Shown: positions 34,901 through 46,047, numbered from the stretch's first letter. The stretch is 64,000 nt of DNA from Apostichopus japonicus (GCF_037975245.1 NC_092565.1:14537499-14601498), one strand, 5' to 3'. The notes: generated from the sequence alone by a model not told the origin. Made by a program: numbers and translations.

Positions 34901-37900
34901 CAACACTAGACGACTGTGTAACGTCAGCATATAAGTTGAGTGTTGACATCAACACTAGACGACTGTGTAACGTCAGTATATAAGTTGATTGTTGACATCA
35001 ACACTAGACGACTGTGTATCATCAGTATATAAGTTGAGTGTTGACATCAACACTAGACGACTGTGTATCATCAGTATATATGTTGAGTGTTGACATCAAC
35101 ACTAGACGACTGTGTAACGTCAGTATATAAGTTGAGTGTTGACATCAACACTAGACGACTGTGTAAGGTCAGTATATAAGTTGCGTGTTGACATCAACAC
35201 TAGACGACTGTGTATCATCAGTATGTAAGTTGAGTGTTGACATCAACACTAGACGACTGTGTAACGTCAGTATATAAGTTGAGTGTTGACATCAACACTA
35301 GACGACTGTGTATCATCAGTATATAAGTTGAGTGTTGACATCAACACTAGACGACTGTGTAACGTCAGTATATAAGTTGATTGTTGACATCAACACTAGA
35401 CGACTGTGTAACATTAGAATATATATTGAGTGTTGACATCAACACAAGACGACTGTGTAACATCAGTATATAAGTTGAGTGTTGACTTCAACACTAGACG
35501 ACTGTGTCACATCAGTATACAAGTTGAGTGTTGACATCAACACTAGACGACTGTGTAACATCAGTATATATGTTGAGTGTTGACATCAACACTAGACGAC
35601 TGTGTAACGTCAGCATATAAGTTGAGTGTTGACATCAACACTAGACGACTGTGTAACGTCAGTATATAAGTTGATTGTTGACATCAACACTAGACGACTG
35701 TGTATCATCAGTATATAAGTTGAGTGTTGACATCAACACTAGACGACTGTGTATCATCAGTATATATGTTAAGTGTTGACATCAACACTAGACGACTGTG
35801 TAACGTCAGTATATAAGTTGAGTGTTGACATCAACACTAGACGACTGTGTATCATCAGTATACAAGTTGAGTGTTGACATCAACACTAGACGACTGTGTA
35901 ACGTCAGTATATAAGTTGATTGTTGACATCAACACTAGACGACTGTGTAACATTAGAATATAGCCTATATTGAGTGTTGACATCAACACAAGACGACTGT
36001 GTAACGTCAGTATATAAGTTGAGTGTTGACATCAACACTAGACGACTGTGTAACATCAGTATATAATATTATGTTGAGTGTTGACATCATGCACTAGACG
36101 ATTGTGTAACATCCAGTATATATGTTGAGTGTTGACATCAACAATAGACGTCTGTGTAACATTCTGTTCCATTCGAGACAAAATACACCACAAAATATAT
36201 ACGAATATGACTAAGAGATGACATTTTATTTTCACCTAAGTTATCTAATACTCTTCACTTTTTATACTATTAATACTGCATGCATTTTAACCCTGCATGC
36301 AATAGAGCTTCGTATCACCTCAACGGTTCGTTTCAGTCCTGCTTCGTCCTACCCATCAAACCTATACCACCAATCAGGCGCGTAGCCAGGAATTTGCCAA
36401 GGGAGGGGCGAAACTGAAGACTCGGCATTACAAACTATCTAAGCGTAGCGCCACCATGGATTGGCGCGAAGCGTACAAGAAAATTTTGGCTGAAAATGCC
36501 TCCCAGATCGCTGGAAATGGCACTTCCCAGACCTTGTAAGTTGCATCTTAGCGTTTTCTCTTTTGAAAATACTAGCGATATCATAAAAACATTAAAAAAA
36601 AAAAAAAAAAATAAACTCAAGAGGGAGCGGGCGGCTGCCCCCTTCGCCCCCCCCCCCCTTGGCTACGCGCCTGCCACCAATGTCCTGGATCGAAACATTT
36701 CTTAACACTCACCTGCAAAATTCTCCTTATGACGTTCCCCTCTCCAGTACACTGTGCTCGTGTAATATTGTGAAGCAATCTGTAAAATACGTCGTGTCCA
36801 GGTATTACCAGACCTCGGGAAGCTAGCTAAGGCAATCAGAGGGAACGAGTCTCTCTCACCATGTCGAACCGTGTCCTCCACGGTACTACACCTTTCGACG
36901 TCTGCTAAAACAATTCATCAACAGTGATTGATTAAATATAGATGACCAAATACAACGCTGTCTAGAGAGAGGAACAAACTTTTCCATCGCCGTAACTGAT
37001 CATATTAAATATATGTAGATAGTAATGACGAATGACATAAATATAGCTTTAAAAAAATATTGTTACACTATCGGGAGATATCGTGAATTTCTTGTCCTAT
37101 CATTCTAAAGTTAAGTCATTCTGTTAATTCATTTAAAGCTAAGTTAAAAACCTCTATGTTTAAAGAAGTCTATGGGTAAACTTGTATTATTATTTTCATT
37201 ATTAGCATTAGTCTATGCCTTCTATTACATTTCTGTAAAGCGCGTTTGAGCATTTTTTCATGGAAATTGAGCTATATCAAATGTCAATTTTATTATTATT
37301 ATCATTATTATTATAAGGATCAACGATTTTATCAAGTCCAGAAATGACATCGCACAGTCACTGTCGTTTAAACATATTGATGTATTTTTCCTATTCACTG
37401 ATTTGCCTTATATGTTCTTAATAATATTAAATAATATTGACAAATATCGGTGTTAATTTAATAATGAGGATACTAACTGTACTGTTACCTATTGTTTAGT
37501 AACAAAACTTATACCCTCACAATCAAAACACGAAACGATGAAAGAAATTAAAAATAATAGGCCTACTTAATACGCTTCACCTCTCTGTACATGCATAAAG
37601 GACGTATTGGACAAAATGAACGTTATATACAGTACATCATTGTTATGCGCTGTAGATTCCTTCACAAAATATCTGCACCAAATTTGAAAATAAAAATAAT
37701 CTTTTTGGGATAAAGATTGTAATGAGGATGTGCTATTGACCTAAGGATGCAGTAAATTACCAGCATATCTTTTAAACCATCAACTCCAGCCACTGAAATA
37801 TCCCTTTAAGATAGTAACAACTGTTTAGTACATTGCGGGAAATTTGTTGTCTCAGAAATGTATAATATATACTACATCTCAGCTTATATTTATTTCTGTC

Positions 37901-38298
37901 ACCCTCTTAAGTTTATGCCTTATCTTTGGTCATTATACTGATGTGATTTTAATGACATATTTATTTGGTAACTTAAAGTTTTCTTACAAGGTTTAACGCG
38001 CTCCCCAAAAGGTTATGGCTACCAATTTCAACTGAAAGTGCTGCTTTGACTTACTTTGCGTTTGCTGGAACAATTTAACTATGTCCTTCTGGCGTTCCAA
38101 GGATACTATTTTCTTGTCTACGTCATCAGGATGATGAAGCATCTTGTCTGGAGGTTTTTTGTTCCTAATCGCAGCTTTTCGGGTGTGAAACATTAAATCA
38201 TGATTTTTGTCTTCTGTTACTAAGTTGATTACTATGTGGAAAACTACAACGCCAGATATTAGGAAAAAGCCAAGTTTCACGTACCACTTAATATCCAT
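31550..38298 (-). CDS. Sulfotransferase paralogue B (WSCD-like, type II membrane), complete
   Basis: Four coding exons: 38298-38055, 36901-36713, 34581-34357 and 31911-31550, all junctions phase 1, about 340 residues. Residues about 4-27 (KWYVKLGFFLISGVVVFHIV) form the signal anchor, and a short stem follows. The luminal domain has SFPRSGNTW (PAPS 5'-phosphosulfate loop), CTKTH, and ILLIRNPRNVLVS (3'-phosphate site). It also has RVLVVHHDNLCENTYHELKR and FLNLPINEDKIQCAV, typical of the C-terminal half. The product should be a Golgi enzyme sulfating a glycan. It lacks the WSC domains of vertebrate WSCD proteins and is accordingly shorter. It is the tandem neighbour of paralogue A. Introns carry a LINE tail, hAT and TA-type MITEs, and a 49-bp array. 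No stop or frameshift is seen. Confidence 0.85.
32363..32779. mobile_element. TA-flanked palindromic MITE, copy 1
   Basis: Long terminal inverted repeats: TGTCAAGCCGTGTGGGACAA at the left and TTGTCCCACATGGCTTGCCA at the right, followed inward by ATATATCCGCGTATTAATT in both. It is flanked by TA on each side, as for Tc1/mariner-like insertion. The interior is built of ATTAATACGCGTATA words. It lies in intron 3 of sulfotransferase B. Confidence 0.85.
33366..33690. repeat. Probable MITE fragment with poly-G tracts
   Basis: Left CAGTGGCGTAGGAAGG and right ACTTCCGCCCCTCC are loosely inverted, and GGAGGGGTCTAAGG is repeated internally. The phrase CCTCAGATGCAATTTGGTGC occurs twice. No target duplication is seen. 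Confidence 0.45.
33700..34350. other. Intron 3 of sulfotransferase B, no gene
   Basis: Nothing coding. A diverged duplication around CATTCAATGTTA...GATTGA...TTTCATT occurs at about 33922-34000 and 34010-34075. Confidence 0.45.
34357..34581 (-). CDS. Sulfotransferase B, coding exon 3
   Basis: 225 nt, acceptor AAACAG|ATTTCAG, donor ACAGTG|GTAAGT. It encodes DFRGAEYDYKEKRGICTKTH and AILLIRNPRNVLVSTFMRSR. Confidence 0.88.
34685..36165. repeat. 49-bp tandem array, about 30 copies
   Basis: The unit reads GTTGAGTGTTGACATCAACA, CTAGACGACTGTGTAACGTC, AGTATATAA. Each unit holds the inverted repeat GTGTTGA-CA-TCAACAC. Variant units recur 685 bp (GACTTCAACAC, 34798 and 35483) and about 539 bp apart (TAACATTAGAATA, 35409 and 35948), so blocks of about 14 and 11 units have been duplicated. 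It is inside intron 2 of sulfotransferase B. Confidence 0.95.
36375..36673. mobile_element. hAT-type MITE, CAGGCGCGTAGCC ends, TSD CCACCAAT
   Basis: 299 bp from CAGGCGCGTAGCCAGG to GGCTACGCGCCTG, with CCACCAAT on both sides (36367-36374, 36674-36681). It is in intron 2 of sulfotransferase B, 40 bp from exon 2. Same family as 26104-26398. Confidence 0.93.
36713..36901 (-). CDS. Sulfotransferase B, coding exon 2 (PAPS loop)
   Basis: The acceptor is the tandem TTTTAGCAG|AC. Using the first AG adds one codon (start 36904); both keep frame. The donor is GCAG|GTGAGT. It encodes VERCSTVEDTVRHGERDSFP, then LIALASFPRSGNTWTRRILQ. With the second AG it is 189 nt, equal to copy A. Confidence 0.85.
37095..37315 (+). 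repeat. LINE 3' end with (ATT)n tail
   Basis: The phrase FKAKLKTSMFKEVYG is the usual C-terminus of a LINE reverse transcriptase. It is followed by TGTAAAGCGCGTTTGAGC, GGAAATTGAGCTATATCAAA and a TTATTATTATT tail. It is in intron 1 of sulfotransferase B. Confidence 0.7.
37316..37990. other. Intron 1 of sulfotransferase B, no gene
   Basis: AT-rich sequence; I see nothing further. Confidence 0.5.
38055..38298 (-). CDS. Sulfotransferase B, coding exon 1 (signal anchor)
   Basis: The ATG is at 38298-38296. 244 nt run to donor CGCAAA|GTAAGT, phase 1. A TTTTTCCAG acceptor 7 bases before the ATG implies a 5' UTR intron. It ends LERQKDIVKLFQQTQ. Confidence 0.85.
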
Positions 38299-38524
38299 AT
38301 TGACCCTGGAAAAAGGAAAAATTTGAAGTTAATTACTTAAAGCAGGTCTTAACAGGTAACCATGCTAACCATTTTGCATGCCCAATTATTATTTATTTTT
38401 TTATTTCTACTTTATAACACTACTCATGCATGTCCAACAGTGACTGTCGTAAGTTTTCATATTGCACCATTTGAGTTCAAAATTAAATCCGATAAATTAG
38501 ATAATATTACGAAAAATTATCCTT

Positions 38525-38835
38525 CTTTATGACAAGTCATCCAAGATTTAGCCTGGGCACGTAAACCAAAACAACTTGTCCACTCTCAGCCCAAGGCCCC
38601 TGCAGCTTACATCGAGACTGTTGTTGTATAGTCTTGATGATGTTACGTCAAGAAATCACGTTATCATGAGTCCCTTGGAAAGGCAATAGATAGCTACACA
38701 TGATCTTAGCGTATAAATTGCCCAGAATATTACATCGTACTTTGTAACGAAAAGCCATCCAAGAAAGAGGATCCACTCTCAACTTCAGTCCCCTTTACAT
38801 CGAGACTGTTACCGTATGATGATAATGGTTATGGC
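38525..38835 (-). repeat. SINE-like repeat, two partial copies with U2-like part
   Basis: 38530-38730 and 38745-38830 share CCACTCTCAAC/GCC...AG(T/G)CCCC and CATCGAGACTGTT with the copy at 27.39-27.56 kb. The minus strand near 38715-38690 reads CTAAGATCATGTGTAGCTAT, a degraded U2 snRNA-like 5' region. Confidence 0.5.
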
Positions 38836-38875
38836 GTAACACATCAAAGCACATAAGTCATTTATGGAGTGTTAG

Positions 38876-38944
38876 CTCAGTGGTTAACGCCGGTGCCTTT
38901 CAATCATAAGGTCCCCGGTTCGAGTCACTCCCAGATTAATATAT
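38876..38944 (+). repeat. tRNA-like sequence (SINE head or tRNA pseudogene)
   Basis: A-box TAGCTCAGTGGTTAACGC and B-box GGTTCGAGTCA at normal spacing. The 5' GGAGTG can pair with CACTCC at the 3' side. The T stem pairs badly and the anticodon loop has 8 nt, so a functional tRNA is unlikely. It directly follows the U2-like repeat and may be part of it. Confidence 0.5.
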
Positions 38945-40150
38945 GTCGTCCAGTTACAGAGTTGTTGACAATTAACATTTCATAATCATGGACGTTAAAT
39001 ATGAATGTAAGAGACTGACTTCGGTCAGCTTGCGGCTTTGATATGCCAATGAGGCTTCTTCGCGAGTTCCTGCTTGCATACATTTAAAGCTGATTAATTT
39101 AGTTTCATAGCAACATTCTTTGTTAGGGTATAACTTTTGCAGTATATGATTTTTGAAGTAAACCATGTATGTATTTTGCAAGTAAAGCATATATATTTTT
39201 GTACGTAAAAAATTCCGCTTTCGCGCCATACGAAAGTTGCTAATGTGAACTTCGTGAGGACTACAAAAAACAAACAAACGAATATTCATGGCGTAAAGTT
39301 ATACAGCTACACGATAGTTGTAATAGACTTGTGTCAAGCATAAACTCGTGACAACAGGAGAGTACTCGTTCTATAGTAAACAGAATGATATTTGGAAGAA
39401 AGTTGTTAAAACGCGTACTTCATATTATAAATGAACTACGAAGTTAAAACTCACAAAACTACAATACACTCTCTGTGATTCTGCAATGCCGAAGATGTTA
39501 CATTAGGTCCAGCCTCGCACTGTTGTAGCATAAGTAACGATTGTTATTTTCTGGTAATTTCCTCCTTCCAAGCCCGAATCGTTCGCATAGACCTAAAGTG
39601 GAATATCTCATTGTGCTTGTGTGTATACCCTTTACAATGTGTACTGAATATCAAGAAATTATATGCATACACACAATATATATAGTGACCATTTCAGAGT
39701 ATAGCTCAGGTTGAATTTTAAAGGTCAGATTTGGTCATACATGATAAACCTTCCTGAATGAAGCCAATTAAATATAAAAGAATTGATTCGGTTCATATCT
39801 AAAGTACTATCTGTAAAGTAATATCTAAATACTGCAGAGCAAGTATTCACTCTGAAAGGAGAAAGCATGGGTGCGTTCGCACCGTTACGGTATCTTTAAT
39901 TATTGGCATAATGAGACGTTTCTCGCGTTTGCGCACAGCGTAATCAAACATATAATCGCGTTTCACCTTTATTGACAGAGATGTGGGGAAGAGCTAGGGA
40001 GGGTGCAGACAGGGCACGAGTCTCCCTGATAATGATACATACCTCAAGATTAAGTTTCTTCATGTGTGTGAACGTATCGGTGTCTGAATATGTAACGTAT
40101 CATCGGTATCGCGGATCAAGTGGAATCGAAACATATCGAAATCGGTAAAT
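38945..40150. other. Intergenic, no gene seen
   Basis: Upstream flank of sulfotransferase B. A minus-strand 105-codon frame (38972-39289) has no recognisable domain. Confidence 0.45.
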
Positions 40151-41152
40151 GTGATTTTAAAGGGACTTAATACCAGATAAATTCGTCTTATACCAGTATA
40201 TGAGACAAGTACCAATTTAATTCGGTGTATCTTAATTTAAATCGGTACATTTCAATTTAAATAAGTATATCTCAATTTAGGTCGGTATATTTCAATTTAA
40301 ATCGGTATATCTCAATTTAGTTCGACATAATAACAGTTTAAAATCAACATTTCATCGATTTACCTTATTAACTTGTTTGATATCAACAATTTTGGATTAC
40401 AAATGAGGTGTAAATCATTTATTTTAAGGAGGTATCCTTGGGCAGATCTCATATTTAATATGGATATGAACAAGAAGCCTATAGTTTTTGGTGGAGGTCA
40501 AAGGAGTCACCAGGGGTCAAATTGTGGAAACCCTGTATAATTTACCGAATCTCCCAACGACCAGCCTATTAGATATATGTGTTTTGCCCATAGGCGTACG
40601 GGACCATTTAAGTTTGGGGGGGGCAGAACTTTTTGTGCCCGAAAGTTCCCGTGACACTATCTAAGCGGAGCGCCACCATCGGTTGGCGCGTAGCGTACAA
40701 GGAAATTTTGGGCACACAATGCCTCTCAGACTACCGGAAACGGCACTTCTGAGGCCTTGCAAGTTGCATCTAAACATTCTTTATTTTATAATCTCACGTT
40801 TTAGAAATTTACACTACCCCAAAAATTTGGTAAATTAGAAGAAGAAAAAATGGTAACATCACTTTGAAGGGGAAAAATGGACAGTATATTTTTTAAGCTC
40901 CTATTTAGTTACCTTATTTATTATTTTAACACAGTACTTAGCTACCTCCAGAAAAACATACATTGTTCAACGACACGTAGGAGGGATAATGTCGCTGTGT
41001 CGGGTGAGACTGCAATTTGTCTCACAAAAAAGTATAAAATATAACAAAGAATATTATAAACCTGTACTTCTAGGCTTGTAGGCACCCCCCCCCCCACCAT
41101 CCATGAACAAGAATACGTTTCTTATATACACTCATGTTGGGGATGTCCAGGT

Positions 41153-41809
41153 CAAGGGCGGCGGAAGCACTTTTAATCTTGGGGGGGGGGGGGCACCGAC
41201 ATCAAAGGGCACTTTGCAGATATTCGATTGGACTGATGCAGCCTTATATTTAGTACCCTTTATAACTCTTATTGTATTATCTTATATGTGTAAACACATC
41301 ACTCCATCAACGCCCCCCCCCCCCCCTAAAGGAAAATATGCATACTAGCACTGCAATATCCAATGCGCAAATTGGGAAACAAAGAACAAGTTTTCTTTTG
41401 AGACAAAATGAGGTGAAATCATGCTAGTTGCTAATGTAGGAATCTTCCGAATTAGAGTTTTTTTCTTGTTAATGTCTAAACAAATCTTTTCCATTCGAAA
41501 TAGCTTTGAGTTTGACCCACAGAAATTCATTAAAAGTCACGGGCTTAGCCAGGATTTGCAAAGTTGTAAGCACGACTATCTGAGCGGAGCGCCACCATTG
41601 GTTGGCGCGGAGCGTACTAGAAAATTTTTGGTTTTACAAACCCCTCAGATGGCCGGAAACGGCCCTTCCCGAGTGTTCATTCTGGTTCCCTGGCCTCTTG
41701 CTAACTTGAGGCACCTCAATTTTTATGTAGAAAAAGGCACATTTTTAACCTGAGGAAAAGTGGGGGGCACGTGCCCCCTGTGCCCCCCCCCCCGGTTCCG
41801 TCGCCCTTG
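41153..41809. mobile_element. hAT-type MITE, CAAGGGCGGCGGAA family, TSD GTCCAGGT
   Basis: 657 bp from CAAGGGCGGCGGAAGC to TTCCGTCGCCCTTG, flanked by GTCCAGGT (41145-41152, 41810-41817). The other copy of the host element (near 62980, opposite strand) has a single GTCCAGGT and no insert, so this is a proven insertion with an 8-bp duplication. Confidence 0.95.
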
Positions 41810-42045
41810 GTCCAGGTATACAATTGACTAGTTAGAAAAAAAATTGATCGTGCAAAAAGCGTGGTAGCCCCATAGAAATTGATAAGGATTTTTCTATGGG
41901 TAGCCCAAATGAACTGCGCTTACGGGTGGTGTTACACGGAAATATTCGGGCATCATGATGCTAAATAAAGAAAATCATGGAATTGTCGGGCAAAAATTTG
42001 AAAAAGATTCGGGCAAGCTACTGCATATTTATATATATATATATA

Positions 42046-42190
42046 TTTCCAGAGGACAAGAAATTCGGGCAAAAGTCCTGAACAATTCGGGCAGCCTAAG
42101 AGGAGAAAAAAAATTTATATATATTTTTTCTCCTCTTAGGCTGCCCGAATTTTTCAGGACTTTTGCCCGAATTTCTTGTCCTCTGGAAAT
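42046..42190. repeat. Long near-perfect hairpin in the hAT element
   Basis: Arms of about 62 bp from TTTCCAGAGGACAAGAAATT to its inverse AATTTCTTGTCCTCTGGAAA, around a short TATATATA loop. Confidence 0.9.
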
Positions 42191-42242
42191 TTGGGGGCAG
42201 TCTGCCCCCCCCCCCCCCGCCTCGTACGCCTATGGTTTTGCC

Positions 42243-42950
42243 TTAGAAAAAGAATAGGAGAGGATGTTGGAATTTAGCTTAAGGGCATCCGTAGATAAGA
42301 ATCAGAAGTTTCAACCAAATCTCCAATGACTTAAGTTTGTCGGTAACTTTGGGAGTTGCCATGTCCGTCGCTGCATACATTATGTGCCTGTGCACAAAGG
42401 TGTGAACGTTGTACTGTAATCGTACATACAAAACAGCTATTGGAATGGACGATATCATTGTGAATCATCGGTAATATATCTTTGCTTCTGTTGTTGACGT
42501 TTTCCGACGTATTTCTCAACTATTGAGATTCAGTGCCAAATAAAAACATCAGATTTGTACCACATTGAGTACAGTAGAAGAAGCCTGTTATCTTTGGTAG
42601 AGATAAAACTGTATGTTAAATACAAGAAAAGTTTCCATCTCTGTCATCAGCTGCCAATGTGAATATTGTTTGTCATATCTCAATGCTTTTTGCGGTAGTA
42701 CTTAGATTAAGAATGTTGTTTATACTGGCTTTATCCTACAGCCTGGTGTGTCACATGCATAAAAGATTATTCATGTAGCATCATCGAAACCACACTGCAG
42801 TTTTGTTGTCTGGTTGGTATAGGCTACCCTTGCATATCATGCGGTGAACATTTTTATAAAAACTTGAAAATGTTTGAAATGATTGCAGGTGTCAAGCCCA
42901 TTCACATTATATATTATTGAACACCAAATGGGGTAAACGGTTGATATGTC
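42243..42950. other. No gene seen
   Basis: Interior of the inverted-array element. No domain-bearing frame. Confidence 0.45.
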
Positions 42951-43335
42951 ATCGATTACAACTGATATTAGTGACTTTAAAATCGGTACATGCAAGTTTA
43001 AATTGATATGTACCGATTTAAATTGATATGTACCGATTTAAATTGACACATACCGATTTAATTTGCTATAAGCAACTGAAATATAGGATTACAATTTTCC
43101 TTAGTGAAATAAATTGGTATACGTCTATTTAATCTGGTATAAGTCGATTTAAATTGGTCTATTCCATGTGGTTTATTACATGGCCCTATAACCTACGTCA
43201 AAATAATATAATAAAATGCTATTTTAAATTTCCTCTGTACTGAAAGAGAAGCAAGATGATAAACACAAAATAATTAATAATTTACTCAGCCAATGTTTAA
43301 CCGGCATTTCTTCCATTCGCTTAAGTTATCAGTAA

Positions 43336-43730
43336 CATAGGCTTGGGGGGGGGGGGGGGGGGCTGGAGCCCCCAACCAAATATTTTTGTGAAAATTCGGG
43401 CAATATGCTGAGAATTTTTTCGGGCACCCACTGAAAGAAAAATATATTGCAATGTGTTGTTCTATGGTTAAACTTATATTTTTATTATCAATATTATTGT
43501 AACGACTTCCCCCAAAATGATAACCAATATGGAATGGTATAGTAGTAACACGGCAAATGATTTTATGTAATTGACATGCGATATAACCGATGCATGGCTA
43601 TATCATATGCACATTAAGATGTTGAACGCGCTTGGAGCGCGCGAAAAATGTTGGTTATATTTTGCGGGCAAGTCGTTACAGCCCCCCCCCCCCCCCCCTC
43701 CCAATATGAAATTGGGCTCCTATGCCTATG
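43336..43730. mobile_element. hAT-type MITE, CATAGGC ends, TSD ATCAGTAA
   Basis: 395 bp from CATAGGCTTGGGG to CTCCTATGCCTATG, with ATCAGTAA on both sides (43328-43335, 43731-43738). Related to the CATAGGCGTACG family by its ends and by CGGGCA-containing interior words, and it has an 18-base poly-G at one end and poly-C at the other. Confidence 0.88.
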
Positions 43731-43738
43731 ATCAGTAA

Positions 43739-44585
43739 TGTTGACATCCAAATGGTAAATTCTTGACGAAAATTGAATCAGAGGTGATCAGTTGGTATCT
43801 CCATTATAGGTTTCGTAGCATTCCTTAATGTAGAAGCTGTATATTACTATTACCACTTACGATTACTGAAATTAAATAACCATATTTCCCTTCCGATACA
43901 AGTAACTCGTGTAACGTTTAGGTTGTGCTATATCCCGTAAAGAAACAACATACCGAGAGTAGTTTCGCGAAACCAGTACCGCATTACAACTGAGTAAAGA
44001 GGTTTGTTTACAAGTGACGAAAACTTCAGGCTTTATAGTCACCTCAGTTTGAACTTGGATAAGACGGAAGTTGAAGCCGCATACTCAGACTATAACATTC
44101 ACAACCGTAATACCTTAATAGGAATTGAACGAACTGTGATAGCTGCAAATTTAAATCCTGGTTTAACTAACTGGGATCAAATTCGACCTTTTCCGTGTAA
44201 AGGTTGAAAATAACAACCGTGTTGACGACAAAAGGTAATCAAAATCAAAATGATAATCTAGCTGCCAATAAATGACATTAAAATAAAATAAAACTGTTAG
44301 CAAACTGCTTATCCACTAGAGAGCCTGTGTAAGAGAATGTGTCAATGTCAATATATGACATTGACGGTTTTCGTTTCAAAATGAAATTCATGACAAAAGT
44401 GTACACACTTGGCATATTTGATTTTGTTAATTGAGGGGTAGGGAGGAGGTAATTCTTTACTATTTTACTATTACCCTTCCATAGGATTAGACATATATTA
44501 TTGATCAATAGATAAACAACAAAATTAAGGTATACCTGTGTGACCATTATTGAACATTCTGTCCGATTCTTGTCATTTCTTTTAC
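43739..44585. other. No gene seen
   Basis: Short frames only (for example 44004-44207 plus and 44278-44613 minus) without recognisable domains. Confidence 0.45.
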
Positions 44586-44587
44586 GA

Positions 44588-44815
44588 TATAGCCAGCACA
44601 AACACACACACACATGTTTGTATTACATTCAGACCGAGGACCCCATTGTATTTTCCATTGTTCAAATCCACGTACCCTATACCTTAACAATACCCCATAC
44701 AATAGAATTCTTCCGAGGACGTGGTGATTCTTTAGAAATCACAACCGAGGACCTGAAATTTTTTGGTTCAAGTCCTCGGTCAGATAGCAAAACAAACGCA
44801 CACACACACACAAGT
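44588..44815. repeat. Small inverted-repeat element with CCGAGGAC words
   Basis: ACCGAGGAC at 44634 and 44743, TCCGAGGAC at 44713 and GTCCTCGGT at 44773 face each other. The outside is bounded by (AC)n tracts on both sides. It may be a short MITE or a foldback repeat. Confidence 0.5.
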
Positions 44816-46030
44816 TTTTATTATTATTTGTTGTCGTCGCAGGAACTGTTGGTCGTTGGAAAGCTCAGTTGACTGTTCAACAGAATGAACTCATGGAAAG
44901 AGGATTAAGGAACGGTTAAGAACGAACTGGACTGGAAGAACACTACCACCACACCCCTTTCCACCTCCCATCTATACAGAAAGGGACATGTAGTAAAAAG
45001 TAGTTATACTCAAAGAAAGAATGATCTAAAGACAATAATGAATGACGTCAATTGTAATATCTACTGGTCACTCTCTGACAAAAAGTATAGCAGCAGTTAA
45101 CTAAGACGGAAAATAAATTCTGATAATAGACTCATAATCTAGATGATAAGGAAACAAATGTCTCAGCCAAGCCAATTTCTTAATCAGTCTCTTAAAAATA
45201 AATAGTCCAGATGTATGTTTTTTTGAACTGGTACAAGAGCAACGGATTTGTGTATCCTGGTGGTATTGTCTAACCATCCATAGGCCTATAATCCCGCATT
45301 CTAGGTACTGCAATATTAGATGGAATTCATCTTACCAGCTATATAATTGGAAAAAATATTGAATGAAAAGAGAATATTATACTTTTTATTATTATTTTAT
45401 TCGAAGGTTATTTTCTTCTTCCTTTTGTTTTTGCTTACTAAATTTAAAATAAAAAAACACACATTTTTTCATCTTTTCAAAAATTACCCTTCTGTTGAGT
45501 TATGAAAGATATGGTAATTAAATAGTGCTCCTTTGCAGAGAAATTTAAAAAAAAATCCTAATAAAAGAGGACTTTTTTGTTAAAAGAAAAAACCTTCATT
45601 TCAATATTGGAATTTGTGGTACAAAAATTCAAAGAGTATCCAATATATGTGGAGTTTTGGGAGACGTGCTGTTGCGTTTATCATGCTAAAAACCGAGTCA
45701 CGTGTCACACAACCCCTCGACGTTTGCCCCACCCATTCGCCGGCTCAGATAGTTACTATCGACTTTAAAGATCATCAGAGCCGTTATACCAAACATGCTA
45801 GAAAGCTATACTTATGGCCATTTATTGTCACATTTAGGAAGATATTTACTACCATCTGCAATGAGATTATAGTTGTCTGTAATCTTTTCACTTGCTTTTC
45901 AGATCATTGTACGCTAGCCCATTCAACATGCCAATTGGGCTCGGGAGGGCAGAACTGATACCCCTTATAGTGCAAACGATTGGAATGATTGATTTCAAGC
46001 ACCTTATTTTTACTTGATTTAGTCTTTCGA
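44816..46030. other. No gene seen
   Basis: Open frames at 45101-45313 (minus) and 45577-45958 (plus) carry no recognisable motif. Confidence 0.45.
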
Positions 46031-46047
46031 ATCTTGCCGAGAACTTA

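Larger units (their letters stand above)
40589..42234. mobile_element. hAT-type element, CATAGGCGTACG ends, TSD GTTTTGCC, with nested insert
   Basis: Starts CATAGGCGTACGGGACC and ends GCCTCGTACGCCTATG. GTTTTGCC flanks both sides (40581-40588, 42235-42242). Without its 657-bp insert and that insert's 8-bp duplication it is about 981 bp, matching the other copy (about 1006 bp) at 56745-63531. It has the shared core at about 40651-40704 and a long hairpin at 42046-42190. Confidence 0.92.
40158..43190. mobile_element. Element bounded by inverted arrays of about 23-bp repeats
   Basis: At 40196-40330 AATTTAAATCGGTATATCTC-like words repeat about every 23 bp. At 42965-43160 the reverse complement (GATATGTACCGATTTAAATT) does the same. 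The outer sequences (CGTCTTATACCAG at the left, CTGGTATAAGTCGATTTAA at the right) are also inverted. The interior contains the 40589-42234 hAT element. The exact outer ends are not resolved. Confidence 0.5.

Noticed and set aside
38876-38944. Functional tRNA gene
   Set aside because: The T stem does not pair and the anticodon loop has 8 nt; it adjoins a dispersed repeat.
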